A DNA stretch of 64,000 bases, taken from NCBI GenBank assembly GCA_020726505.1, contig JAHLEZ010000009.1:2294001-2358000 (forward strand), written 5' to 3'. Positions 32,253 to 43,558 of the stretch are shown piece after piece. Every line of letters begins with the position of its first letter. Position 1 is the stretch's first letter. A program made the position numbers and the translations under genes. The notes below the pieces were generated by a model. That model was not told the DNA's origin and made no database searches. It saw nothing but the letters and a program-made list of their open reading frames with translations. Source of the stretch: Leptodontidium sp. MPI-SDFR-AT-0119 (lineage: Eukaryota > Ascomycota > Leotiomycetes > Helotiales > Leptodontidiaceae).

Positions 32253-33248
32253 ATGCTCATCTCCCGTGTGGTGAAGGGGTTGTGCGAGAGGTTCACTAGT
32301 TTGCGTCACCGCTTTTTAGTGTTTCCACAACAAGAATGGCAGCGATTTTTGACGGCCGTGCACGAAATGCGGGTTGAGCTTAGTGGGCACGCACGCACCA
32401 CCATCGCCAACAGTAAAGTGCTGGTGGCCCGTGCTTAGAAATTTTCATGGAAGTTAAGCCTCGGGGGTGCGTCATCAGAAATCCACTCCTACCGCGAAAG
32501 TAATGTGCATAACAACTAAGTGGTGTTTTCGCTCCAAGACCTTCGCAAGATGGAGACAGATGCCAGTTCTATAAACCCAGATGTCAAGCTGGTTACAATC
32601 GATGTCAAGATGCAGATTCGCACTCTCCACGCGGTATGCCAACAGAGTCTTGCTATCCCCAACCTCAATAGCTAACTACCTCCATCACAGAAAGTTACTT
32701 TCCTTCAGGAGACAGGTGGAATGACAGAAGAAATCGAACGGATGATGACCGAACTCACAGCCCTTTACAACAAAGGCGACTCCCTTCCGACAACTCGCCA
32801 ACCAGCGCCTGCGGCAACCACAGTTCTTCCAAAGCTCTTACTGAAGGCCGAGACGATGCAGGCGCACTCTGAATATGTTGGTCCGGATTGGAAACATCTT
32901 CTGATTAAACCTGGAGACACCATCATCGCTTACGCATACATCAACGAGGTTACTGCCGTCGGATTCAATACGCGAACGAATTTAGGAGGTCGATTTCCCA
33001 TTGACACTGCGAAGAAGGTTGATCCACAACCTCATGAGAAGGTTGAAATATTTATGGCCATAGATCCACCCGTCCTATATGCTACTAGTCTATCCTCTTT
33101 GGGGTATAAGACTGGACAATACGTTAGAGTGTGCAGGTGGGAAAAGGGCGGGATTTGGGCCTACGGCTTTAATCTAAGTACTCTCGCTATGGGCAGGTTT
33201 GATAGCAGGTATCATTTCAAGAAAGTCGAGTGGCACAAAGAAACCTGA
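32253..33248 (+). CDS. Hypothetical protein with SH3-like domain(s), 276 aa, three exons
   Basis: Exons 32253-32412, 32521-32633 and 32691-33248 sum to 831 bases and restore one frame. Intron 1 (108 bases, GTAAAG...TAAG) removes two stops that otherwise look premature; intron 2 is 57 bases (GTATGC...CACAG). The first 130 residues look helical (RVVKGLCERFTSLRHRF, LRKMETDASSINPDVKLVTI, MTEEIERMMTELTALYN). The C-terminal half looks like one or two SH3-type barrels: LLIKPGDTIIAYAYINEVTA, VGFNTRTNLGGRFPIDTAKK, then YVRVCRWEKGGIWAYGFN. No catalytic motif. SH3-like is judged from pattern alone. Intact, between two decayed genes. Confidence 0.6.
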
Positions 33249-33679
33249 AGACTTTTATCGAATCAGATAGGTTCCAAGAATTGATATAACCCTCATCATC
33301 CGGCTGAAGAGGTTGGGCCCTCTAATACTATCAGATTCTTCTGTGCTGCCCACATTATATCCTCCATTGTCTCTAAGTGCAGCCTCCGTTTGGCTTTTTT
33401 TTTGAGCCAACTCATGCACCGGTCATAATCACCTAGCTTGCTCGATGTAACTATTCCTCGACGTGTCTCAACTATCTAAGAATTTAGCTGATTAATCAAC
33501 TATGCTGAGCTTGGATAATTTCAGTTCGACCGCTTGGGCATGCTCTTCAGTGGGAACTCCAGTTTCCCAGCCAAGAGACTGCCTAAGAAGACATCGAGCA
33601 GTCGAAGAATCCAGATGTGGTACTATTGAATAAGCCCAGCTCCAATGGCCCCGGCTACCCGATTGAAACGCTGCGACTG
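33249..33679. other. Short spacer without a gene
   Basis: No supported feature. The minus-strand frame 33941-33492 is a shadow of the decayed gene at 33680-34200. Confidence 0.4.
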
Positions 33680-34200
33680 CTAGCTCGAAGATCCGACCAT
33701 TGTCATCGGTGCTTCCCTGCACTGCTCTGCAAACTTGACAATTTTTCCAATATACTCTTCCACCGTTATGGGGGTTGGAGAGGTGTGAGACTCGAAAAGT
33801 GCTAATGTATACTAGTAAAAGCGACGCTCCTGTAAAAAGCCAATACCAGGAGATGTCAGCTCCTCCCATGTCGACTAGTATACCAACGCATCCATTGGTA
33901 GGAATGCCCACGTAATGTATTCCTGGTTGCTTTCGGCCCATTTCCTATCGTCGTGGAAAAAAAGCGCTTCTGGGGATCAAGGTATTCCATTAAGTCCGGA
34001 AGATACCAGGTGGTTCTCCGGTTGGTGGAAATGATCATCGGGCTATTGGTGATGTCAGACCCGCGACGGACTTGGAGCGTCAATTCGGCGGTGTTAGAAT
34101 TTGATATTAGAGACATGGAGAAGAAGAGCGATGGTAACGATAAAGACAAACACGGGAACGGTGCCAAGACTGGAATTATGTTGCTTTCGATGTTGTACAT
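33680..34200 (-). pseudogene. Small unknown protein with two stops and a poly-T frameshift
   Basis: From ATG 34200 the frame reads MYNIESNIIPVLAPFPCLSL, with a hydrophobic N-terminus, and TTWYLPDLMEYLDPQKRFF. A run of seven T at about 33955-33961 on the coding strand then shifts the frame; dropping one T gives HDDRKWAESNQEYITWAFLP and MDALVY, which fits far better than the frame that follows without correction. Two TAG codons after Tyr (Y*STWEELTSPG and Y*YTLALFE) interrupt the rest, ending EYIGKIVKFAEQCREAPM and TAG near 33680. The TAGs are explicable as CAG to TAG. Family not recognised; the DDRxWAxSNxEYITWAF pattern looks conserved. Confidence 0.5.
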
Positions 34201-34479
34201 TTTTTTTTAACAAAAGCAATTGGCATTGGGGGGTTTTTTGGAGCCTTGTCAGTCAAAGAAAATATCATATTGAATCGGATTCGAATTCCTATACTCAGAC
34301 ATAGCAAATGTGAACAGGAGATCAATATATGAAATGGAACGCAATCTATTTTATCGAACGCACAAACCCTAGTTCCCGAAGCTTGATGCCATGCACTGTC
34401 TCCTGCAAGAGTTTGGAACAAGCCCCCGAAACTTACAAATAGGGTGACAACACTCTACTTTGGTCTGTGGGTTCTTTTC

Positions 34480-34665
34480 CTTTGAGATGACTACGCTCAA
34501 CAGGATCCATCATCTTCGCAAGGCGGCAGGAACCCACTCGTTCTTCGCAGCTCCTCGATTCGTCTCCAAGACAGAACTTCTAGATTAGTTCCCGGAGTTC
34601 GTAGGGGAGCTCACGGAACAAGTGGAATTGTTGGTTGTAGTTGGAGGGGCTGATCTTGAGAAGTT
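34480..34665 (-). pseudogene. 2EXR/F-box-like domain remnant
   Basis: The minus strand reads QQFHLFRELPYELRELI*KF, the start of the 2EXR domain common in plant-associated ascomycetes (F.LFP.LP.ELR..IW). The TAG at 34582-34580 replaces the usual Trp codon (TGG to TAG). The frame continues CLGDESRSCE and is then lost. Frames at 34611-35578 on the same strand may be shadows or further decayed exons. Confidence 0.45.
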
Positions 34666-34669
34666 AGTA

Positions 34670-36340
34670 GATCACACGCAGGTGAGACCTCGATGGTGGG
34701 AGGCAACAGAGTTGATATAGGGACGATCGGATGTATCCAGCCCGTCGATAGAGTAGGAAGGCGGCGGTGGAGCGTCGCCAATAGAGGCAAGAGGACAGTC
34801 AGGTTACTGCTTAGTGGGAGACGCAAGCTTTTTCAGATCTTTCCCATCTTGTGCATAGGACACTTCTAGAACAACGCCCAGATATTCCGCATCTTGGTGC
34901 TGGAATTGCGCATCGGGTTCGCGCCGGTGAACAACTCTTGTGCCTCCATCTGGATTATCCTCCTTTAGGAATATTCGAGCACACCCTCCACTTGCTATCC
35001 GAGCAGCATACTCCGCAGATGAGTCTCCACGGCGGCTGATACCCTCGAGTTGTTTGCTGATCTCGTCTGCGACAGAGGCGGTGAAGAAATCGTGGACCGG
35101 TGTTGGCATGCGAACCGATAAAAGCATGGATATGGGATCGTAGTCAAACCTTGGCAGTTAGTGACAAGTCTGATGGCCTTCTGGGAGAAGCAGCGTCCTG
35201 AGTTTGTTCTCAACGTGACCGAGGAGCACTGGATATTGCTTTAATTGCCCGAGAAAACGCTCGTAGTGTATTGGCTTCAGTGGAATTGGTGTCCAGGGGT
35301 TTATCGACCAATGGTTTTGATGCTATCTGAATATCTGGAAGGTAGAAGCCACAGCAGACCTCTCGTTCCCATGGGAGAATCGCTCTTCGGTGGCTGGAGG
35401 AGTCAATGGAAGCTGGATCTGCTTGTCCGGTGGTGTTGCTCTGTTCGACGTGAAGCTGGGAGGCTCGGTTCTTCCGTGAATCTATAATGGCGCGGCCATT
35501 TCCCACAACTGATGAACGACGATTAACAATGGATGATACAATATGCAGGCTGGCGGGACTAAATGGTTGCCTAATCAACCAAAATCACCTCTTCGGAAGC
35601 GGAACTTTTAATTGGCCCCTGTCGATTCTCCTAAGCCAATCGCTCTCTCCGGAGAGAGACAACACCACTCAATACGAGGTATAAACCCAAATACGCATTT
35701 TTTTTGTCGCCCGGTAGACACTCGCTGGGCACTGATGGCTCACTCATCATCAGTTAAGCACAACTCTGGTCTAAATACCTGATAACAACCACTCTCTGGT
35801 CTAACTACCAGATAACCTGGTTACCACTCGTCTTGACCAGATAACTACTATTCTAAACAAAGATGTAGCTTGAGATATGCACGAGAAGGTCCCGCTCCTC
35901 TCGACGGACCCACCAAGACTCAAAGCTCGGACAAAACAATGGCTTTTTAATGCGCTTGTCACACAGTTCTATCTTTGCGAGTGCGGCGGGATCTCCAATG
36001 TGGCTTGAAGGCGCGATTGTTGGATGATAAAGGTGGGGGGGAGGGTTCAGATTTATGGGCGTGGGGTGGGGCACACGGGTCGCCCACCATCCGTGAAGGG
36101 CGAACGTAGTTGGGAGGGCTTGGGAGAGAAGCTGAGCACAGAGGCAGGCCCGAGGATGAACCCGCTTACTTACACTTAAGAGAAGGTCTTAATTAATCGA
36201 ATCAACTACTTAATAGACCGTAGACTACCTCCTTAAGAGTTTAGACATTCGAGAGAGTACTATTAGCAAGAATTAAATAGGCACTTTCGTCCGCCGCTAT
36301 AAGACTAAACTAAAGAGCGCCTACCTACAGAATATCAGTT
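34670..36340. other. 1.7 kb without a supported gene
   Basis: Short frames on both strands without domains. Near 35765-35855 a motif TCTGGTCTAA...CCAGATAAC recurs about three times. AT-rich from about 36180. Confidence 0.4.
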
Positions 36341-36341
36341 A

Positions 36342-36465
36342 GAAATATGGGCTGTGTAGCGTAGATCTCAGTACCTGCGTACTTATGATCACGCTGCCCC
36401 TATTTTCCCTATTACTCTATACGCTCTCTCAGATAGAATTCTACATGCTTTTCTATCAATTTATA
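36342..36465 (-). repeat. Copy A of a 125-bp inverted repeat (partner at 45552-45676)
   Basis: From GTTAGAAATATGGGCTGTGT to GAATTCTACATGCTTTTCTA this stretch recurs inverted at 45552-45676 with about one or two differences. It includes the last codons (KHVEFYLRERIE and stop) of the decayed ORF at 36412-37325 and its 3' flank. Outside GTTAGAAATAT the two sites differ, so that is the repeat's end. It is the 3' terminus of a dispersed element. Confidence 0.75.
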
Positions 36466-37325
36466 ATCTTCTATAACCAACGGGCGCCGTAAGACTTCAG
36501 CTGGAAATGCAACCCACCCGTAACGCTCGATTTGAAGTCTCCCTTTTAACTCCTGCTCGTCTGCATGCTCAGTCCACCTCCGTAAAAGCTCTCGAAAGTC
36601 TGTATCTCCCGGTCGAGGTTCTAAAGCCCTTGCTTCTCGTGCTTGTATCCTGCGTCGAGTATTCCGTGTTTCTTCGAAAGTGCCTTGCGTTTCCGGCAAA
36701 ATGAGCAGGTAAAGAACTGTCCGAAAGAGAAAGGGGGCCGAATCTGCGCGCAGCTCGAACAGTGACGGTCCGTATTGTCGTCTGAAAACCGTTCGTACTC
36801 GTCGGCAGGGACTTCTTCGACTGCAGGTATATCCTCCTGTTGTGCCTCCCACAGTTCCTCGGCTGTCTACCACCCTTCGAATGTTTCCAGCTGCTCGATA
36901 CAATCCGTAAATATCCGTTGTACCTGGCTCGGGTTGTCTGTAAAGATATCGACCACTTCTTGATCCCACTGCCGGTCCTGCTCGAGCTCTCATTGTGCCT
37001 CCTCCTGATCCCACTGCCGTATATCCTTAAGGAGTATCTTCCACCGTTCTCTACCTTCTTCTCTTTGAGCCCGTCGATCGTGCCGGCCTGGAACAAACTC
37101 CCCCTTTACCTGCTCTCGGTACTAATCGCATTTCCGGTCCTTACAGACTTTACAGGTAAGACCTCGGTACCCGTTATCTTTCATAGGGTAATCCGTGATG
37201 TTCCGCCACATTTACAGCCTGAGCAGCGCAATCGATTCGCCCGTAGGCTCGGTAGCTTCGCAGGTTCCTTCGGTTTACTTGCGTGGCTTGCGTGCCTTTA
37301 CAGGTGTATTCGGGTTCGTCATGTC
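36412..37325 (-). pseudogene. Cysteine-rich (zinc-ribbon-like) ORF of a dispersed repeat, frameshifted
   Basis: The minus strand starts MTNPNTPVKARKPRK at 37320 (ATG) and, with frame changes, reads PKEPAKLPSLRANRLRCSGC, CKCGGTSRIT, then after several breaks CSSCAQIRPPFSFGQFFTCS and CRKRKALSKKH, a CX2C...CX2C pair like a treble-clef or zinc ribbon. The C-terminus ends EKHVEFYLRERIE with TAG/TAA near 36412. The longest single frames are 37014-36412 and 37096-36569. The gene end is duplicated at 45.6 kb, so it belongs to a repeat, perhaps a transposon-borne accessory gene. Family not recognised. Confidence 0.5.
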
Positions 37326-37592
37326 CAGTAGTTGTGTGGTTTACGTGCCTGTAACAGTGAGACGTGCCTGCTAAGGTGAAAAATTCCCGCACGGACCCCC
37401 TACACGTCACAGCCACCAGTCCCCTTGTTCCGCAAACAAGCGCGGGATGACGTTTCGAACCAGAAGTTTCAAAATCGACATTTCGACTGACTAGCTACGA
37501 GCACACTACTATAAGGTAACCAGCTTGAACTCTATCCTTCGGATTGATCGTATCACAGCTCGAACTCTTCAACATTACAGAAAAAGATTTCC

Positions 37593-38140
37593 ATGCCTTC
37601 CCCTAACAATTTCCGATTCACTAAGATCATCTTTGGGGTCGCTACACTAGGAACCTCGCTCCAGATTGCAACAACAGTTCGACTGTACGTACCCCCTCTT
37701 TGGAAACTTGAAATTATCTTGCTAACGAAGATGTAGGCTTATTGAACGGAAATCTCTGAAGGAAACTTTGGATACGAAAACGTCGATTCTTGATACCCTA
37801 CGAGGGAAAGGAGAAAATTAATCTTCTAAAGCGGACCGTCAAACTATAATTCTGCAATTGTAGGTTTCTACACGGAACCGAAGACATGCCTCGTGTTACG
37901 GCGCTGAGATATTCTAACGCTATTTTCTGGGTTACGGGGCTGGCGATATCGTTAGGTGCCATGAACAATTCTCTGTAAGTCACTTGCTCTGCTTAGTTAT
38001 TTTAAATGCGGAGATTAACTGTCTGTGGCAGGGAAAGGAATAATAATACGATGAGAGCTAGTATCGGTGATATCGATCGGGACATTCAGAAGCAGCGCCT
38101 GGTTTCTCGAGATCTCAATGCGGAAATGGGTTCGGATTGA
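37593..38140 (+). CDS. Small membrane protein, 118 aa, four exons
   Basis: No single frame shows this gene; splicing does. Exons are 37593-37684, 37737-37781, 37864-37974 and 38032-38140, total 357 bases. Introns: 37685-37736 (GTACGT...GTAG), 37782-37863 (GTCGAT...GTAG; donor less canonical) and 37975-38031 (GTAAGT...GCAG). The product starts MPSPNNFRFTKIIFGVATLG, has a first hydrophobic stretch (IIFGVATLGTSLQIATTVRL), then LIERKSLKETLDTKT, a membrane segment (SNAIFWVTGLAISLGAM) and a charged end (DIDRDIQKQRLVSRDLNAEM). Ends TGA 38138. No family recognised. The consistent phases across three introns support reality. Confidence 0.6.
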
Positions 38141-39639
38141 GAAAAGTTTAAGAAGCTGTCCTCGGCCTTTGGTGGAAAGCCCTGAAGGGGAATGGATTCT
38201 ACTATCCTATTGCTTTGGATAGGATAGGTTCCAAGCTTGTGCACATAATGGAAGGTGCGATTTAGAATGAGGGTACTCTCCCAACGTATCGTCCCTTCCC
38301 TCGATGCTAGCTTAGCTTTGAAGCAGACAAGACTTCTCTTCCCGGATTCTCCGTTTCCTTTCCTTCTTTTCTCTTCACACTACATTTACATTGCAATATA
38401 CAAATATGGACAAAATACTCAAAAGCCTAATGGCAACAGGCGCTATTATGGCAGGTGTCCACCCGTGGTACGAGAAGTTTGAGGTGGCGACACATGCTTG
38501 CTGGGAATGGGAGGCCGGAGAGAAAGCGGAGAGAAAGATTCGGGCGCAAGCTTGGGTCCTATCGGGGAAGGGGACTCTCGAAGCCATTTGTTCCGAGGGT
38601 GCTTTTAAGCATTCTTCCTCTGCTCGGCGCGCGTGCCCATCATGGCGCGGTCCTACGAGTGTAGGCCGCTAAAGCCTTTTCCTTTTGTCTGGCGTTTGGA
38701 GTTTGGGTTTTGGGTAATGGTGTGTTCTGTTTGGGGTTGGTGGGTAGGACAACAGCGTTAAAAGCGACAGAAAATCCCCCAAAAAATGGTGGCTTCAAGG
38801 GAAAAGTCCTTGGAGTCATCGGAAAGACCGATCGTCTCATGCTGGCGGGTCTGTTGTGGTGTGGATGGGACTCATCTGGTTTCGAGGCTCCTCTGGCAGT
38901 GGAAAGCGACAAACATTCCTCCTTGTTCTCTTCGATCAACCTCCTCGCACCTCTACCATCCTTCATCGATGTCCTACCACCTGAACTGCATTCTCTTACA
39001 CCATACGAGCATCTACACTCCCATCGCGAGACCATCGGTACATACACCTCCTATAGCTCAAGGAATCCACACCATTACACCAAACCCAGCTTCTTCTATG
39101 GCTTACGGTCCAGCTGGCTGCTATCACCACCAACACCCTCGGCCTCCGCAGATTGCAGTATCCACAACACCGCGGAATGTACATCATCAACCTGTCTCTA
39201 ACACTAGCTTCTCCTGCAACATGCCGAGCTCTTACGGCCTCTGCTTCCGCAAATTCGGGTTTCCACACAATCAAGCCGCACCCAGCATGAAGATTGACTG
39301 CCTCAGCGCATGTGCTCTCGTGAGCCCTCCCATCTGAAACTTAATCCTACACCGCTAAGAAGATCTTCAGACAGCCTCCCTCTGCCTCTTTCTCTGCAGG
39401 GTGTCTTCTCTAGCATTTCCATAGCTTGCAACAGCCATCCAGGCCTGCTCCTCTGCAAACACTCTCTGGCCTCCCGACTTCCCCTTTTCATACGAGGAAT
39501 TTGGCATCTTGGCTACCAACGACCTATTACAATTATCGGCTCTTACACCTCGTTCATACACCAAATACTTCTAGCTGCCAAACGGCGAAAGAGACTGATC
39601 GTCTCATAGTCGGAAAAGACCGATCGTCTCATAGTCGGG
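38141..39639. other. 1.5 kb, no secure gene; two overlapping ORFs
   Basis: Frames at 38710-39201 (163 codons) and 38786-39337 (183 codons) overlap on the plus strand. The second contains MAYGPAGCYHHQHPRPPQIA and PHNQAAPSMKIDCLSA; neither has a domain. The motif GACCGATCGTCTCAT occurs at about 38828 and twice near 39595-39635 (once as GACTGATCG...), bracketing the stretch. Confidence 0.35.
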
Positions 39640-39990
39640 CATTAGGGAGAGATTGAGAAGGAGTTGCGAAGGGATCAAGAACAGATCAAGAAGGGGTTGA
39701 GAAGGAATTGGGAGGACGTTGAGAAGCAATTAGGGAAGCTTGAGATGAGATTGAGAAGGATTAAGAAGAGACTGAGGAGGGATCGAGCAAGGATCGAGAA
39801 GGAATTTAGAAGGAATTAAGAAAGGACTGCGAGGATATTGAGAAGCGATTGAGAAGGCTTGAGAGGGGATTTGAGAAGTAATTGAGGAGCATTAGAGATA
39901 GGTGAAGCGATTGGTCAAGTTTAAGCGATCTTGAAGGGATTGAGATGAACGTAAGAAGGGCTTAGTCCAGCTCGGACGATATTGAAGGCG
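39640..39990 (+). repeat. Purine-rich degenerate GATTGAGAAGG repeat
   Basis: About 350 bases of loosely repeated 11-16 bp units, such as GAGAAGGAGTTGCGAAGG, GATTGAGAAG and GAGAAGCAATT, with a marked G/A strand bias. It stops just before the 4.7 kb transposon. No frame stays open. It behaves like a decayed minisatellite. Confidence 0.6.
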
Positions 39991-40218
39991 ATTCAGACGT
40001 GCGGTCGCAAAGTTTGGGGATTGGTATGTTTAGACCTCTTCATGTATACAGTCGGACCGCTTCAAACATGGTAAAAATTTAGACTTTAAAAAGGTAGAAA
40101 TATTCTTTAATGAAAAGTTGCGCATTTAAATATAAAGCTATTTAGCTTATTTACTTTTTTTATTTTACTAACTAATTAAAAAGTTATAGTCTAATATATA
40201 ACAAAAAAAAATTTTATC

Positions 40219-40299
40219 AAAAAATATGGCACCTTAGACTTGGCAACGATATAAGTTTATCCTACTAAGCCCGAATAGGACAAAAGTGGGTCCGTTAGA
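40219..40299 (+). repeat. Left subterminal direct repeat of the 4.7 kb transposon
   Basis: AAAAAATATGGCACC...GACAAAAGTGGGTCCGTTAGA. It matches 44571-44656 in the same orientation, with small indels. Direct rather than inverted orientation is unusual next to inverted ends; it could mark transposase-binding sites or a nested insertion. Confidence 0.75.
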
Positions 40300-40494
40300 A
40301 TCCCCTTATTATTCTTTATAATTTGGATTAGATAGTTTTAAAGAATGTGGAGGTTTAAGATTTAATTATTTTCAAAGTTCTTAGCTCTTAGGATTAAGCG
40401 AGTTAAAATATCTTCAAGTTTAACGTCAAACTTACTTTATATTATCTTAGTTTTACCACCACTACCACCACCACCACACCTTCGAGAGGCTAAT

Positions 40495-43400
40495 ATGGCC
40501 CCCTCGAAACGAAATCGAGGTGTTACGCTAACAAAATCACCTCCTGGATCACCTATTCGACCAATCACAAAGCGCCCTCGTCAAAAAACACCCGAAACTC
40601 AAGCTTTAAGCTCTACTACACTTCCCCTACCCTTCCGTCCTACAAAGACTGCTTTTTCTACGGCAACTGCTTTTAATAGTAGTCAAGTCGACGAATCAGA
40701 ATCTAAAGAAAAACGAGAGTTCGGTTAATCGACGAATCAGAGAGTGAAGAAGAAGATGATATTACTCGCGCCAATGAGTATTTAGATCAAGATCTTGAAG
40801 AGCTAGGCCCAGATAGGCTAGACAGGGAGGAAATCGACGAATCAGATATTGAGAAGGAAGTAAGCGAAGAGTTTAAAACCTCTAAGTTCTTTCGTCAGTC
40901 AATAATCGACTTAGAAGGTAGATTTACCTTTAAATTACCTTCTAAGGAAGTAAAATCAATAATAACCTATGGTACGTATTTTAATCCTTTTATAATTATT
41001 ATAACTAATTTATAAACTAGTCCCAAAGGGGCCGCATAAGAGTACTTTAGCTCCTCTCGAAGAAAAGTCTAAGAGAACTCGAATGCGAGCCAACGCTATT
41101 CAAAAAGAGCTTAATCGTCAAAAAGCTCTTCAAAAACCTTCGAATAAAGCCGTCTTCGATAAATCGGCTTCAAAACAACAACCTCTTACCTCTTTCTTTA
41201 CGCCAAGACCTCTATTACCTCCACAAGAGCCTCGCTTACCTCAAGAAGATATATATAATATATCAAGCGACAACGATTCGGACGAAAATTCAGAGTACGA
41301 TTCAGAGTTTGAAGAGCTTATTAAGGAAGAAATACGTAACGAAGATATCTCTATTAAATTAGACGATTTAAACGACGTAGAGTTTATTAATAATGGCCCA
41401 AGCGAGCTTTTATTAGACTCACTTATAGGAGAAGCAATTAACCTCACATCTGAACTACCCTCTAGCTCGCTACCAACCTATCGAGAGGTCTTAGAATCGA
41501 TTAAGAAGCAACTACTTAATACACAACTTAACCTCTTGCCTCGCGTACGCTTCGAATACTCGCTTATTCAACAATACGTCCAAAACCTCTTAAAAAAGAG
41601 TCCTCGTAGAGGTAGAGTCGAAGCCTCTTTACTCGTAGCCGAGAGTAACCACCCTACCGGAGACGGCAAAACTTTAGCCCGCAAAATTAGAGCTTTATTT
41701 ATTTTCTATCGCACGCACGGATCTCTACCTTTAGAGACTAGAGGAGGAAAACAACAAAATTAGTCTTATTTAGACAACGAGGACGTCTTTAAAGCTTGTA
41801 GAGCTTGGCTATTAGCCCAAAAACTCGCTACGGTTACTCCTAAAGGCTTTCGAAACGCTCTTAATACGGAAATTATGCCTCGCTTACTTGCTAGCGCAAA
41901 AAAGACTAAAAAGCCTCTCCTTAGATTAACAACTAGTACACGCCAAAACCCTAGTAAAAAACCAAAGGATTAGAAGCCTCTCAGTAAAACAGCTACTTAT
42001 AAGTGGTTAAATCGTCTCGGCTTTTACGCTACCGAAGAAAAGAAAGGAGTCTACGTAGACGGCCACGAGAGAGCAGATGTGATTAAATATCGTCAAAAGG
42101 TTAGTTATATATTTCTTTTATTTTAAAAATAGTTTATTAATTAATTATTTAAATAGCAATTCCTACCGCAAATAGCTTATTACCAATCGCTTACTACGAA
42201 CTACGAAGAAGACGCTAATAAGGTTTTACAACCTATTTCGCCAATTCTACTACCGGGAGAAAAGAGCACGTTATTTATTATCACGACGAGAGTTACTTTC
42301 ACGCTAAAGAATACTCTAAGCGAATTTGGCTTGACGAAAATCAACAAAAAATGCCTTCAAAAGGCAAAGGGGGGCTAATCTATTGTTCGGACTTTATAAG
42401 TCTTAAAGGGAGGCTTGTAATTAATCAAAAAGATGCTCGAGAGATTATCTACCCCGGAGGTCAAACGCCGTATTAAGATACAAAGCAATTAATAGCTCAA
42501 GTCGAAAGAGCTATTGATATATTCGAAGAAAAGCACCCGAATAAGGTAGCTGTTTTCGTATTTGACCAATCAAGTGCTCACGCTAGCAAAGGAGACGGAG
42601 CTTTAAACTCTTTTACTATGAATCTTAGAGAAGGTGGAGCTCCTTTGCCCCAAAAGGTCAGTTATACCTTCCCTTTTAGGAAGTACTTACTAATTGCTTT
42701 TATAGAATACAATCTTTCCTCCTGACATTAGCGAAGCTAAGCGAGCTCGTGGCTTAGTTAGGACTCTTCAAGAGCTTAATTATAAGGTTGAGAAGACTAT
42801 TAAGGTGGCAATTGAAGGCCACCCTAATAAAAAGAGAGTCAAAAAAACGATAACAGAAGAAGTCCCAAAGGGGATTAGAGCGATTCTTGCAGAAAGAGGC
42901 TGTTTATTAATTAGTAAGTAACTCTTATTTATTAAGTAAATTATTAATAATTAATAGGTAAAAAATGCCCAGTTACTAAGTGCTCTAGCGAAGCTAAGAA
43001 GAATTGTAAACCAATTCTCTCTTGGCCTCCAAAAACGCCTACAACTTGTTGCTTAGCGAGAATTCTCGCTAATCATAAAGACTTCTTTGAGCAAAAGTCG
43101 GCTCTTAAAGAGATCTTATTAGCTAGAGGTCATAAGTGCTTATTTCTACCGAAATTCCATTGCGAGCTAAACCCGATTGAGATATATTGGGCCTATTACA
43201 AAAACTTATATCGGCAAGTTTGCAAGACTACTTTTAACGACGTACGTATTTCTTATTCTTTTATTTTATTTTATTCTTTTATTTTATTTTATTCTTTAAT
43301 TTAATTTTATTAACCTTTATTATTTTTAGGCCCGACAAGCTGCTTTTAAAGCTCTTGATTCTTGTCCTCTTGATACGCTACGAAGGTATATTAATAGAGC

Positions 43401-43558
43401 TTCACGCTTTATGAATGCTTACCGAAAAGGGCTTAGCGTTAAACAAGCCGCTTAGTATATTAAAAAACAAAGTGGCCATAGAACTATTTCTGAGATTATA
43501 ATAAAAGAGTTTAATATAGTCCCAGAGGCTATTCAAGAGGTAGACGAATTAGCTTGAT
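40495..43558 (+). pseudogene. DDE transposase of the 4.7 kb element, a few disabling changes
   Basis: Starts MAPSKRNRGVTLTKSPPGSP. A frame change near 40725 leads to the acidic stretch DESESEEEDDITRANEYLDQ. Introns: 40972-41020, 42100-42156, about 42658-42704 and others near 42915-42957 and 43240-43329. The big exon 41083-41763 continues beyond TAG 41761. The catalytic core is visible: YHDESYFHAKEYSKRIWLDE (first Asp), VAVFVFDQSSAH (second Asp) and FHCELNPIEIYWAYYKNLYR (Glu). The C-terminus is FMNAYRKGLSVKQAA then KKQSGHRTISE, ending TGA 43558. In-frame stops: N*SYLD, KD*KPLS, PY*DTK and AA*YIKK; three are TAG where Trp (TGG) is likely. HCELNPIE and RxMxAYRxGL are hallmarks of a widespread fungal DDE family. 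Confidence 0.85.

Noticed and set aside
32413..32520. Two premature stops in the SH3-like gene
   Set aside because: A GTAAAG...TAAG intron of 108 bases removes both and preserves the frame, with total exon length a multiple of three.
38710..39337. Overlapping ORFs of 163 and 183 codons as genes
   Set aside because: They share DNA in two frames, lack domains, and I found no splice structure favouring either.
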